Of a DNA stretch of 64,000 nucleotides, positions 54,901-62,704 are shown piece by piece (position 1 is the first letter of the stretch; every line of letters starts with the position of its first letter). A model generated the notes under the pieces. The model was not told the origin of the DNA, searched no databases, and was given only the letters and a program-made list of their open reading frames with translations. Source of the DNA: CAWIUB01 sp963839175 (GTDB lineage Bacteria > Actinomycetota > Actinomycetes > Mycobacteriales > Jatrophihabitantaceae). The stretch lies in the NCBI GenBank assembly GCA_963839175.1, contig CAWIUB010000021.1:1-64000 (forward strand). Direction: 5' to 3'. Both the position numbers and the translations under genes were made by a program.

Positions 54901-55594
54901 CGGCCAGCAGCCGCAGCCGCGAGTCGCGCAGCTCGGCCTGCACTCCGGCCGCCCGCCGGGCGATCTCGGCCTGCTTGCCGAGTGGCTTCAGCTGCCGACG
55001 AAGCTCCGCGGTGAGATCGATGAGGCGGGCGAGGTTGGCCTCCATCGCGTCGAGCTTGCGCAATGCCTTCTCTTTGCGTTTGCGGTGTTTGAGGACGCCG
55101 GCGGCCTCCTCGATGAACCCGCGACGATCCTCCGGCCGCGCCTGCAGGACCGAGTCGAGCTGGCCCTGCCCGACGATCACGTGCATCTCGCGGCCGATCC
55201 CCGAGTCCGACAGCAGCTCCTGGATGTCGAGCAACCGGGCCGATTGGCCGTTGATCTCGTACTCGCTGGCGCCGTCACGGAACATCCGCCGGGTGATCGA
55301 GACCTCGGTGTAGTCGATAGGCAGCGCGTTGTCGCTGTTGTCGATCGTGAGCGTGACCTCGGCACGGCCGAGCGGTGGACGGCCCGCGGTGCCGGCGAAG
55401 ATGACGTCCTCCATCTTGCCGCCGCGCAGGGCCTTGGCTCCCTGCTCGCCGAGCACCCAGGCGATCGCGTCGACCACGTTGCTCTTGCCGGCTCCGTTCG
55501 GTCCGACGACCGCGGTGATACCAGGCTCGAAGCGCAGGGTCGTAGCCGAGGCGAAGGACTTGAAACCTCGCAGGGTCAGCGAGTTGAGGTGCAC
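51989..55594 (-). CDS. smc: Chromosome segregation ATPase SMC
   Basis: 1201 residues. Walker A ITAVVGPNGAGKSNVVDAI (about 28-46). A long coiled coil runs to about 500. The hinge (about 510-640) includes SRLPGVLGSVAALLSVEPGH and GGRVGIAIGG. The second coiled coil runs to about 1010. C-terminal head: signature RLSLLSGGERSLTAVALL (about 1095) and Walker B YVLDEVEAALDDVNLGRL. Both coils are Ala/Arg/Glu rich. Organises and segregates the chromosome with ScpA/B, not encoded here. Between the L,D-transpeptidases and fpg, on the same strand as ftsY. Confidence 0.97.
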   Translation of the reverse strand: MHLNSLTLRGFKSFASATTLRFEPGITAVVGPNGAGKSNVVDAIAWVLGEQGAKALRGGKMEDVIFAGTAGRPPLGRAEVTLTIDNSDNALPIDYTEVSITRRMFRDGASEYEINGQSARLLDIQELLSDSGIGREMHVIVGQGQLDSVLQARPEDRRGFIEEAAGVLKHRKRKEKALRKLDAMEANLARLIDLTAELRRQLKPLGKQAEIARRAAGVQAELRDSRLRLLADDLVTLRDELDREVADEQAIRARRGGVEAELAQARARESELEQATATDAPLLAAAQETWYRLSTLEERFRGTASLAAERARHLSAQSADVRPGQDPEALDAEAEAVSAQEAAIQQQLDESHAALTAGVGARQDLEGQLAEAERAIVAAARAMADRREGLATLAGQVNALRTRATAGVGEIARLAEAAADARARAAAAEAQLSDIHAQVGALDEGELSLDERHEAAVATYEQAEARVRELAEAEREAERDRSTWTARRDALALGLTRKDGAGALLAAGSRLPGVLGSVAALLSVEPGHEAAIATALGPLAEAVAVASPDDAAAALQLLKIDEGGRVGIAIGGAPHPIDRAGWPALPPGAVWAIDVVRTPDSLLGPVGSALDRVAVVPDLTAARHLVAEHPQIRGVTRAGDVFGAQWATGGSASAPSAIEVQAAVDEAQQRSDEASVRHDRLHAELVAARADAAQHEAEVYTALHALNESDARLSAVAEQLAQLGQSVRSATAEAQRLEQACLAAEEARDRDLAGLTELEERLRLAEAEPVADADDGTARRAALAAAVEAARQTELEARLTVRTGEERVRALAGRAEALRRAAADERAARRRHAEVMRARARGAVEAAGVRDAATAALVGIGHSVARAAAERDAVQHRRVVREGELLALRDRSRELDEQVARLTDAVHRDEVARAEHRLRIETIENRALEEFGVEVEALLAEYGPDQPTPPSSLEMAEYEQARERGEAVTAPQSGPFHRPTQEKRAARAERELALLGKVNPLALEEFAALEERHQFLSTQLEDLKATRRDLLTVVKEVDDRILEVFTSAYQDVAREFEVVFAALFPGGEGRLVLTDPDDMLLTGIDVEARPPGKKVKRLSLLSGGERSLTAVALLVAIFRARPSPFYVLDEVEAALDDVNLGRLIGLISELRTSSQILLITHQKRTMEIADALYGVTMRGDGITQVISQRLREVGRELVSAG

Positions 55595-55725
55595 GAATCT
55601 CCCGGCTGGCGCTCGGCGGTGTCGACGGCTCGGGCGAATCTAGCGCGCTGTAGTCGGCGCGCACGCGAGGCTGGCCGACGAGTCAGCCACGCTTCTGCCG
55701 GGTCATCTGACGGCAGGCGGGCCGG

Positions 55726-55935
55726 CTATGCCAGGGCGGGTTCAGCTGGTTCGGAGCCTTCGGAGAGGCGATGCAATTCGAGGTCCAGCGCGCGGTCCAG
55801 GACCGGCTGGTACCTCGCGCGTAGATCGGCGAGCTCCCCTTCGAGTTCTTGGATTCGACGGCGCAATCGCACAACCTCGAGCGAGAGAGCCTGGTCCGAA
55901 CCGGTGCCGATGTACCCTATGAGGGCGCGTGCCAT
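55726..55935 (-). CDS. Small coiled-coil protein of unknown function
   Basis: 69 residues from MARALIGYIGTGSDQALSLE. The first 20 residues are followed by a heptad-rich helix VVRLRRRIQELEGELADLRA (about 20-50) and a soluble tail. Small proteins starting MxRALxGYxG with such a coil are common in actinobacteria, but I know of no established function. Preceded 27 bases upstream by the perfect inverted repeat at 55962-55987. Confidence 0.7.
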   Translation of the reverse strand: MARALIGYIGTGSDQALSLEVVRLRRRIQELEGELADLRARYQPVLDRALDLELHRLSEGSEPAEPALA

Positions 55936-55961
55936 GTAGCGACCTTTCACACCACTATCTC

Positions 55962-55987
55962 CGTGCCCGACGCAATTGTCGGGCACG
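55962..55987. promoter_or_regulatory. Perfect inverted repeat upstream of small coiled-coil gene
   Basis: CGTGCCCGAC-gcaatt-GTCGGGCACG, ten-base arms, 27-52 bases before the ATG at 55935 on the minus strand. It could be an operator, or a hairpin in the mRNA leader; no T tract. Confidence 0.6.
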
Positions 55988-56297
55988 ACAGCTTGTCCGT
56001 GTGCGACGCGGCGAGAGTGACGCACACATCCTGCAGATGCCTTGCGGCGATGCGCGTAACTCTCGGTCGGTCATCCCATGGTCTCACCGTGGTAACGACA
56101 GGTCAACAAATCGGGCCGCACCGCAGCAGGTTTCTATGCGGTCTCACACCCCTTTGCCCGGTAGAGACACATTGCCGGTCACCTCTGCCCCGCACTAGCA
56201 CGCCCAGCCGCGCTCACAGCGTGGCGCTGAGGGGCAAACACGGTCAATAGCATATCAGCGCCGGCAAAGACGGAGTTTCGGGTATCCGGTACGCCGG
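55988..56297. other. Intergenic, nothing recognised
   Basis: About 310 bases between the inverted repeat and the fpg stop, with local GC lower than the neighbours. No gene, tRNA or clear terminator seen. Confidence 0.45.
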
Positions 56298-57170
56298 TCA
56301 GCGACGGGCCGGACGGCGCTGGCAGCGGGGGCAATAGAAGCTCGAGCGATTCATGAACACCGAACGCCGAATCGGTGTGCCGCACCGCGGGCACGGCAAT
56401 CCTTCGCGTCCGTAGACGGCGAGCGTCCGCTCGAAGTAGCCGCTCTCGCCGTTGACGTTCACATAGAGCGAGTCGAACGAGGTGCCGCCCGCGGCGATGG
56501 CTTCGCCCAGCACTGCCCGGATCTCGACCAGCAGTCGGCGCACCGCTGGGCGGGTCAGCGCAGAGGTGTCCCGTTCCCCGTGCAGCTTGGCGCGCCACAG
56601 CGCCTCGTCCGCGTAGATGTTGCCGACCCCGGAAATCAGCGTCTGGTCCAGCAGCGCCCGCTTGATCGCCGTGCGGCGGCCGAGCAACCCTGCGACGAAG
56701 GCAGTGTCGTCGAACGCCGGATCCAGTGGATCCCGGGCGATATGTGCCACCAACGCCGGCACGTCGTCGCCGGGCAGGTCCGCCGCTGGCACGAGCCTGT
56801 CGATCAGCAGCCCGCCGAAGGTTCGCTGGTCGACGAAGCGCAGCTCGGCGCCGCCGTCGGTGAAGCGGAACCGCACCCTCAGGTGTCGCTCGGCAGGCGC
56901 GCTCGGTGGCTGCAGCACCAGCTGCCCGCTCATGCCGAGGTGCCCGGTGAGGCATTCTGTCGCGCCACGCACCGGCAGCCAGAGATACTTGCCGCGGCGC
57001 CGGGCCGCGTCGAAGGTCACCCCCCGCAGCCGGTCGGCAAAGTCGGCGCCGCCCAGCGTATGCCGGCGCACCGCACGTGGATGCCGCACCTCGACCTCCG
57101 CCACGGTTCGGCCGACCACCCACCGGGCCAACCCCGCCCGGACGGTCTCGACCTCAGGCAGTTCCGGCAC
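56298..57170 (-). CDS. mutM: Formamidopyrimidine-DNA glycosylase
   Basis: 290 residues, GTG start. The catalytic N-terminus follows the initiator: PELPEVETVRAGLARWV (Pro nucleophile, Glu). Lys in GKYLWLPV, LTGHLGMSGQL, KRALLDQTLISGVGNIYADE (helix-two-turn-helix) and a zinc finger near the end: CPRCGTPIRR and SSFYCPRCQRRPARR. Excises 8-oxoguanine and formamidopyrimidines and nicks the strand. 22 bases downstream of rnc. Confidence 0.95.
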   Translation of the reverse strand: MPELPEVETVRAGLARWVVGRTVAEVEVRHPRAVRRHTLGGADFADRLRGVTFDAARRRGKYLWLPVRGATECLTGHLGMSGQLVLQPPSAPAERHLRVRFRFTDGGAELRFVDQRTFGGLLIDRLVPAADLPGDDVPALVAHIARDPLDPAFDDTAFVAGLLGRRTAIKRALLDQTLISGVGNIYADEALWRAKLHGERDTSALTRPAVRRLLVEIRAVLGEAIAAGGTSFDSLYVNVNGESGYFERTLAVYGREGLPCPRCGTPIRRSVFMNRSSFYCPRCQRRPARR

Positions 57171-57192
57171 GCTAATTCGCCAGCGTCTCCGC

Positions 57193-57930
57193 TCAGGCCG
57201 ACTCGACGCCTGCGTCGGCCCGCGCCTGCAGCACCCGCCACGCGCTGGCCGCGGCCTTCTGCTCCGCCTCTTTCTTGTTGCGTCCCGAGCACTCGTCGAA
57301 CAGCTCGCCGCTGACGCTGGCGCGCGCCGCGAAGGTTCGAGCGTGGTCGGGCCCAGCGAAGGTGATGACGTACTCGGGCACGCCTAGGGCCAACGTCGCG
57401 GTGAGCTCCTGCAGGCTGGTCTTCCAATCCAACCCGGCGCCCTGCGTGGCCACGTCGTCGAGCAGGGGATCGAACAAGCTGTGGATCACCCGGGCGGCTC
57501 CATCCAGGCCGTGCTCGAGGAAGATCGCGCCGAGCAGCGCCTCCATCGTGTCGGCGAGAATGCTGGCCTTGTTGCGCCCGCCAGTGACCTCCTCGCCACG
57601 TCCGAGCAGCAGATATGCGCCCAGGCCGTGCCGGCTGTCGACGTGGCGGGCTACCTCGGCGAGCGCCCGCATGTTGACGACCGATGCGCGCAGCTTGGCC
57701 AGTCGCCCCTCAGGCAGCTCGGGATGGGCACGGTAGAGCGTTTCGGTGATCACGACCCCGAGCACCGCGTCGCCGAGGAACTCCAGCCGCTCGTTGTGCG
57801 GCAGGCCGCCGTTCTCGTACGCGTAGGAGCGGTGTGTCAGGGCGCGGCGAAGCAGCCCGGGGTCGAGAGTGACCCCGAGCGCGGCGGCGAGCTGAGCCTG
57901 CTCGGCAGGCTCCGGACCGTTGGCCCGCAC
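57193..57930 (-). CDS. rnc: Ribonuclease III
   Basis: 245 residues, GTG start. Catalytic signature NERLEFLGDAVLGVVIT near residue 45 (Glu and Asp of the first metal site), second acidic block ADTMEALLGAIFLEHGLDGA near 120, and a C-terminal double-stranded-RNA-binding domain (about 165-240) with PEYVITFAGPDHARTFAARA and GRNKKEAEQKAAASAWRVLQ. Processes rRNA precursors and double-stranded RNA. Follows rpmF with a 17-base gap. Confidence 0.96.
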   Translation of the reverse strand: MRANGPEPAEQAQLAAALGVTLDPGLLRRALTHRSYAYENGGLPHNERLEFLGDAVLGVVITETLYRAHPELPEGRLAKLRASVVNMRALAEVARHVDSRHGLGAYLLLGRGEEVTGGRNKASILADTMEALLGAIFLEHGLDGAARVIHSLFDPLLDDVATQGAGLDWKTSLQELTATLALGVPEYVITFAGPDHARTFAARASVSGELFDECSGRNKKEAEQKAAASAWRVLQARADAGVESA

Positions 57931-57947
57931 GCTGTTGCCCGCGCCCG

Positions 57948-58127
57948 TCAGACCGCGAGCACCTGCCTGCCGTCGTACTGCCCGCAGTTGGGGCAGGCGG
58001 TGTGCGCCAGTTTTGGCTGGCCACAGGCTCGGTTTGGGCAGGTGACCAGCGTCGGGGCGCTCGTCTTCCAGTGCGCACGGCGCGAGCGGGTGTTGCTGCG
58101 CGACGTCTTCCGCTTGGGGACGGCCAC
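57948..58127 (-). CDS. rpmF: 50S ribosomal protein L32
   Basis: 59 residues from GTG 58127, with AAGGAG nine bases upstream. MAVPKRKTSRSNTRSRRAHW is the family start. The C-terminal zinc ribbon has CPNRACGQPK and CPNCGQYDG, four cysteines, so this is the zinc-binding (C+) form rather than the C- paralogue made under zinc starvation. Lies between DUF177 and rnc in the conserved order. Confidence 0.95.
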   Translation of the reverse strand: MAVPKRKTSRSNTRSRRAHWKTSAPTLVTCPNRACGQPKLAHTACPNCGQYDGRQVLAV

Positions 58128-58131
58128 GACG

Positions 58132-58743
58132 TTACTCCTTGCTGTCGGCTGTGCTCTCGGCGTCGGGCTGCGGTACGAACCCCGCTAGCGCCGCCCAACG
58201 GGGGTCAGTCGTGTCGTGCGTGTGGCCGGCCGGCAGGTCGTCGAGCCGCTGCCCGCAGGTCGGGCAGAGGCCGCCGCAGTCGGGACGGCACAACGGCGTC
58301 ATGGGAAGCCCCAGGACGACGAGGTCACGCACTACCGGTTCGAGGTCGATGAGCTCGTCGACGATCCGGTACACCTCGTCCCGTTCGCTCGTCTCGTCGG
58401 TGGCGCTGTCCGGGTAGGCGAACAGCTCACACAACTCGGCGACGAACTCGTCGTGGACCGGATCGAGGCACCGCCCGCACTCTCCGTACCGCGGTGCCGT
58501 CACCGTGCCCGTAACGAGCACGCCTTCGGTCACCGACTCGAGCCGGACGTCGAGCGCGAGCGGGGCGCCTTCCGGCACCCCGATGAGATCCAAGCGCAGC
58601 CCTGCAGGCGCGGGAGCGTCACGCCGAAAGGTGAGCATCGCACCCGCCCGGCGGCCGAGCTCCCGGACGGGGAGCACGAACGGATCGCGGGGATCGAGGT
58701 GCGGTGCGTACCGCGTCGGTGTGCTGTTCTCGGGCATGCGCAA
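58132..58743 (-). CDS. DUF177 (YceD-family) protein
   Basis: 203 residues (MRMPENSTPTRYAPHLDPRD). The central GECGRCLDPVHDEFVAELCE and the end CRPDCGGLCPTCGQRLDD give the family's C-x2-C and CxxxCxxLCxxCG patterns. DUF177 genes sit upstream of rpmF almost universally. The YceD group has been tied to 23S rRNA accumulation, but the molecular role is unsettled. Its stop is five bases before rpmF, so the two are cotranscribed. Confidence 0.9.
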   Translation of the reverse strand: MRMPENSTPTRYAPHLDPRDPFVLPVRELGRRAGAMLTFRRDAPAPAGLRLDLIGVPEGAPLALDVRLESVTEGVLVTGTVTAPRYGECGRCLDPVHDEFVAELCELFAYPDSATDETSERDEVYRIVDELIDLEPVVRDLVVLGLPMTPLCRPDCGGLCPTCGQRLDDLPAGHTHDTTDPRWAALAGFVPQPDAESTADSKE

Positions 58744-58782
58744 ACTGGCTCGGAGCGGGTTGAGGCCGAAACGGATCTTAGC

Positions 58783-59292
58783 CTAGCCAGGCGCTGTGCC
58801 CGAAATCGGCCCTTCGACCTCGGCACGCTCTCGGCGCTGGATCAGCTCCTGCCGGCCCTGCTCGGTCGTGGCGGTGGCCCGATGCAGCACCGCGATGAGG
58901 TCGGCCAGCGTCTGGTCGACATACGCCTCGGCGTCGGCCCGCAGCCGGACGGCCTCCTCGGCGGCCGACTGGTGTATGGCCGAACTCGACACGAGTTCAG
59001 CGGTTCGGGCCGACGCTCCGTCGACGAGGGTCTTCGCCCGGTGGCGGGCCAGCTCGACCACGCGTTCGGCCTGCAGCGACGCCTCCGCGAGCACGACGTC
59101 GCGCTGCGCGACGACGTGGCGTGCCTCGTCCATCTCGGCCGGCATGACCTCGCGCAGCTCGTCGAGCAGGTCGAGCACCTGTTCGCGCGGGATCACGCAG
59201 GATGCGGACATCGGCACCGCGCGGGCAGTCTCGACCAGCTCGACCAGCTCGGTGAGCAGGGCATCGGCTCTGCGCAGGGCTTGGCCAGTCAT
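58783..59292 (-). CDS. SepIVA-like coiled-coil protein
   Basis: 169 residues from MTGQALRRADALLTELVELV; its ATG lies next to the coaD stop. Long helices with coiled-coil heptads: REQVLDLLDELREVMPAEMD, EARHVVAQRDVVLAEASLQA and AEAYVDQTLADLIAVLHRA. Sequence and position between coaD and DUF177 match the actinobacterial protein named SepIVA in mycobacteria, a DivIVA-like septation factor. No catalytic motif. The assignment is by context and general composition. Confidence 0.75.
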   Translation of the reverse strand: MTGQALRRADALLTELVELVETARAVPMSASCVIPREQVLDLLDELREVMPAEMDEARHVVAQRDVVLAEASLQAERVVELARHRAKTLVDGASARTAELVSSSAIHQSAAEEAVRLRADAEAYVDQTLADLIAVLHRATATTEQGRQELIQRRERAEVEGPISGTAPG

Positions 59293-59294
59293 CG

Positions 59295-59798
59295 TCAGTC
59301 GCCGCGCTTGCGCGCCCGGTCGGCAAGTCGCTTGAGCACGAGCGGGGGGACGAGCGATGATACATCGCCGCCCCACTTCGCGATCTCCTTGACCAGGCTG
59401 GACGCGAGGAAGCTGTACTCGGGGTTCGTCGGCATGAACAGCGTGTCGACTCCCGCCAGGCCGCGGTTCATCTGGGCCATCTGCAGCTCGTAATCGAAGT
59501 CGCTGACCGCGCGCATGCCCTTCACGATGACGGGGATGTCATTTGCCTTGCAGTAGTCGACGACCAGCCCGTGGAAGGAGTCGACGCGCACGTTCGGGTA
59601 TTCCGCGGTCGCCTCGAGGAGCATCTCGCGCCGCTCCTGCAGGCTGAACATGCTGCTCTTCGACTCGTTTATGAACAGGGCCACGACGACCTTGTCGTAG
59701 AGCGCGGCGGCCCTGCCGATGATGTCGAGATGGCCGTTGGTCACGGGGTCGAATGAGCCGGGGCAGACCGCCCGGCGCACCCGGTAGTCAGCGCTCAC
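59295..59798 (-). CDS. coaD: Phosphopantetheine adenylyltransferase
   Basis: 167 residues from GTG 59798, chosen so that the fold starts near the N-terminus; a GTG at the start of an earlier frame extension is possible. RRAVCPGSFDPVTNGHLDII (TxGH nucleotidyltransferase motif), VVVALFINESKSSMFSLQER, VKGMRAVSDFDYELQMAQMN and TLFMPTNPEYSFLASSLVKE. Forms dephospho-CoA from ATP and phosphopantetheine, so coaD and coaE, the last two CoA genes, are both in this window, 45 kb apart. Confidence 0.95.
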   Translation of the reverse strand: MSADYRVRRAVCPGSFDPVTNGHLDIIGRAAALYDKVVVALFINESKSSMFSLQERREMLLEATAEYPNVRVDSFHGLVVDYCKANDIPVIVKGMRAVSDFDYELQMAQMNRGLAGVDTLFMPTNPEYSFLASSLVKEIAKWGGDVSSLVPPLVLKRLADRARKRGD

Positions 59799-59889
59799 GA
59801 GGTCACCGTGCTCTTCGCGCAAGCGCTCATCGCTGGATTCGCTCCGCTCTCTGCCCTCAGCGCGCCTCTGGCTCGCAAGCGATGCTCGC

Positions 59890-60444
59890 TCACAGACGGC
59901 GACCGTACCAAAGCACGCCCTCGCCGTAGCGCCGCCGCTTGATCGGTTCGATCACGTCGGGCCAATGCGGCTCGCAGCTGCGCACGGACCGTTCGACGAC
60001 AATGATCCCATCGGGTCCCATCCAGCGCTCGCCGCTCACGCCGTCGAGCAACGCGGCCAGCGACGCGTCGCCGTAGGTGTACGGCGGGTCGGCGAACACC
60101 AGCCCGAATGGCTCCTCACTGCCGGTCGTTGCCAGAAAGGACTCTGCGGTGCACCGCAGGACGGAGGTCGACGGCAGCCCGACGGTCGCGATGTTGCGGG
60201 CGAGGATCTGCACGGCCGACCGGTCCGACTCGACGAACGTGACGTGAGCCGCGCCGCGGGACAAGGCCTCCAGCCCCACCGCCCCGGTGCCCGCAAACAG
60301 GTCCAGCAGCCGAGCGCCGGCGAGGTCGAGGAGCCCCGCAAGGGTATTGAACAGCGCCTCGCGGGCCCGATCGGACGTGGGCCGGGTGCCCCTCGCCGGA
60401 ACGGCCAGCCGCCGTCCCTTGGCGATGCCAGCGATGATCTTCAT
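59890..60444 (-). CDS. rsmD: 16S rRNA (guanine966-N2)-methyltransferase
   Basis: 184 residues from MKIIAGIAKGRRLAVPARGT, the usual family start. PTSDRAREALFNTLAGLLDL, LLDLFAGTGAVGLEALSRGA (SAM site, motif I), THVTFVESDRSAV-like text reading AAHVTFVESDRSAVQILARN, and GLVFADPPYTYGDASLAAL (the DPPY catalytic motif). Modifies small-subunit rRNA. Upstream of coaD by 92 bases on the same strand. Confidence 0.93.
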   Translation of the reverse strand: MKIIAGIAKGRRLAVPARGTRPTSDRAREALFNTLAGLLDLAGARLLDLFAGTGAVGLEALSRGAAHVTFVESDRSAVQILARNIATVGLPSTSVLRCTAESFLATTGSEEPFGLVFADPPYTYGDASLAALLDGVSGERWMGPDGIIVVERSVRSCEPHWPDVIEPIKRRRYGEGVLWYGRRL

Positions 60445-60508
60445 GCGCCGGCCGCCGGGCGGTGACACCACGGGTCTGGAGTGAGGCGACCGGGGGGCGC
60501 ACGCAGTC

Positions 60509-62698
60509 TCACGCCTTCTCCAGATATTCGGCCTGGCCGTCGGCGAACAGCTGGGCAACCTGGAGGGCGAGCAACGGATGATCGAGCAGGTCAGGGTCGG
60601 CGTCGACGAGCTCAACCGCCTCAGCGCGTGCCTGGGCGATCAACCCCTCGTCGTGAAGCAACGACACCAGGCGCAGCGCGGAACGCCGTCCGGACTGGGT
60701 GACCCCCAGGACGTCTCCCTCTCGGCGCTGCTCGACGTCCAGCCGGGCCAGCTCGAACCCGTCAGTGGTGGCCGCGACGGCGTCGAGCCGCTCCCGCGCC
60801 GCCGAGCCCGCCGGGGCATCGGTGACCAGCAGGCAGATGCCCGGCGACGCCCCACGTCCGACCCGGCCGCGCATCTGGTGCAGCTGCGAGACGCCGAACC
60901 GGCTGGCGTCCATGATCGCCATGACCGTCGCGTTAGGGACGTCCACGCCGACCTCCACGACGGTCGTCGCCACCAGGATGTCCGTCTGCCCCGCCAGGAA
61001 CTCGGCCATCGTGGCGTCCTTGACGTCGGGCGTGAGCTGGCCGTGGAGCGGGGCGAGCCGAAGACCGACCAGCGGACCGTCGCGGAGCATCGGCAGCACA
61101 TCGTTGACGGCGAGCGGCGGGCGTGCGGTGGGCTCGTCGGAGCTCGCGTATAGGTCGTTCTCAGTGTCGTCGTCGCCGATCCGCGGGCAGACCACGTACG
61201 CTTGCCGCCCCGCCGCGACCTCTTCTCGGATGCGCTGCCACATCCGGGCCAGCCACGCCGGCTTCTCGGCCGTCGGGACGACGGTGGTGGTGATCGGTGA
61301 TCGGCCGAGCGGCAGCTCCCGCAGGACTGACGTCTCCAGATCGCCGAACACCGTCATGGCGACCGTACGTGGGATCGGAGTGGCGGTCATCACCAGCAGG
61401 TGCGGCGGCCGATCTGCCTTGCCGCGCAGGGCATCGCGCTGCTCGACGCCGAAGCGGTGCTGCTCGTCGACCACGACCAGACCGAGATCGGCGAACGCGA
61501 CATGCTCCTGGATCAGGGCGTGCGTGCCGACAACGATGCCGGCCGCTCCGCTGGCGGCATCGAGCAGAGCCGCCCTGCGCGCGGCCGCGGGCAGCGAACC
61601 GGTAAGCAGGGCCACCCGGGTGGCATGCTCGGCGCCGCCCAGTCGCCCAGCCTGGCCCAGCTCACCGAGCATGGACTCGATCGTGCGGGCGTGTTGGCTG
61701 GCCAGCACCTCGGTGGGCGCCAGCAGCGCGGCCTGTCCGCCGGCGTCGACGACCTGCAACATGGCCCGCAGCGCAACGACGGTCTTTCCCGAACCGACCT
61801 CGCCCTGCAGCAGCCGATGCATCGGGTGCGGACGCGCCAGCTCCCCGGCCAGTTCGGCGCCCACGTTGCGCTGCCCGGCGGTGAGTTCGAACGGCAGGCG
61901 GGCGTCGAACGCAGCGAGGATACCGCTGCCTATCCGAGGACGCGGCGTCGCCGGATTCGCCGCCGCAGCCGCCCGGCGCTGCGCGAGAGCGAGCTGCACG
62001 CGGAGCGCCTCGTCCCATTTGAGCCGATGCCGGGCCGCCCACCACTGCTCGCGGCTGTCCGGCTGGTGCATCGCCTCCAGTGCGCTCCCGAGGTCCATCC
62101 ACCCGTGCCGGGCCATGACATCGGGCGGCATCGGGTCGTCGACCCGGTCGAGACTGCCCAGCACCAACCCGACGGCTTTGGCGATCGTCCAGCTGCGGAT
62201 CTCCTTGGTCGCGGGGTACACCGGGATCAGCGTGTTGGCGTAGAGGTCCGCCTCATGTCGCTCGAAGCCATCGCCTGGCAGCAGCTCGTACTCCGGGTGG
62301 GTGAGCTGGCGGGTGTTGCGGAAGACACTCACCTTGCCGGCGAACAGGCCCAGCGTGCCCGGTGTCAGCTCGCGTTCACGCCAGGCCTGCCGCCGCCCGA
62401 AGAACGTCAGCTGCAGCGTGCCTCTCCCGTCGCCCACGACCACCTCCAGGCGACTCTCCGCCCGCCCACCGATCCTGGAGCGGTACGGAACCATCCGACA
62501 CGTGCGCACCTCGGCGAGCACCGTGACGTCGGCGTCGACGCGTAGCGATGCGAGGTCGGTCAGCTGCCCGCGTTCGGCCAGCCGCCGCGGGTAATGGCGC
62601 AGCAGGTCGCCCACTGTCCGGATGCCGAACGCCCCCTCGAGCGTCTTGGCGGTACGTCCGCCGATGACCTCGGCGAGCGGTGTGTCCCAACGCGCCAC
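60509..62698 (-). CDS. recG: ATP-dependent DNA helicase RecG
   Basis: 729 residues. The wedge (OB) domain near 60-150 has ADVTVLAEVRTCRMVPYRSR. Helicase motif I MHRLLQGEVGSGKTVVALRA (about 295), Ia AALLAPTEVLASQHARTIES, II GLVVVDEQHRFGVEQRDALR (DEQH), III LLVMTATPIPRTVAMTVFGD, V ILVATTVVEVGVDVPNATVM and VI SRFGVSQLHQMRGRVGRG. Rewinds stalled forks and processes Holliday junctions. Six bases downstream of the DAK-phosphatase-like gene, typical pair. Confidence 0.96.
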   Translation of the reverse strand: MARWDTPLAEVIGGRTAKTLEGAFGIRTVGDLLRHYPRRLAERGQLTDLASLRVDADVTVLAEVRTCRMVPYRSRIGGRAESRLEVVVGDGRGTLQLTFFGRRQAWRERELTPGTLGLFAGKVSVFRNTRQLTHPEYELLPGDGFERHEADLYANTLIPVYPATKEIRSWTIAKAVGLVLGSLDRVDDPMPPDVMARHGWMDLGSALEAMHQPDSREQWWAARHRLKWDEALRVQLALAQRRAAAAANPATPRPRIGSGILAAFDARLPFELTAGQRNVGAELAGELARPHPMHRLLQGEVGSGKTVVALRAMLQVVDAGGQAALLAPTEVLASQHARTIESMLGELGQAGRLGGAEHATRVALLTGSLPAAARRAALLDAASGAAGIVVGTHALIQEHVAFADLGLVVVDEQHRFGVEQRDALRGKADRPPHLLVMTATPIPRTVAMTVFGDLETSVLRELPLGRSPITTTVVPTAEKPAWLARMWQRIREEVAAGRQAYVVCPRIGDDDTENDLYASSDEPTARPPLAVNDVLPMLRDGPLVGLRLAPLHGQLTPDVKDATMAEFLAGQTDILVATTVVEVGVDVPNATVMAIMDASRFGVSQLHQMRGRVGRGASPGICLLVTDAPAGSAARERLDAVAATTDGFELARLDVEQRREGDVLGVTQSGRRSALRLVSLLHDEGLIAQARAEAVELVDADPDLLDHPLLALQVAQLFADGQAEYLEKA

Positions 62699-62704
62699 GG
62701 TCGC

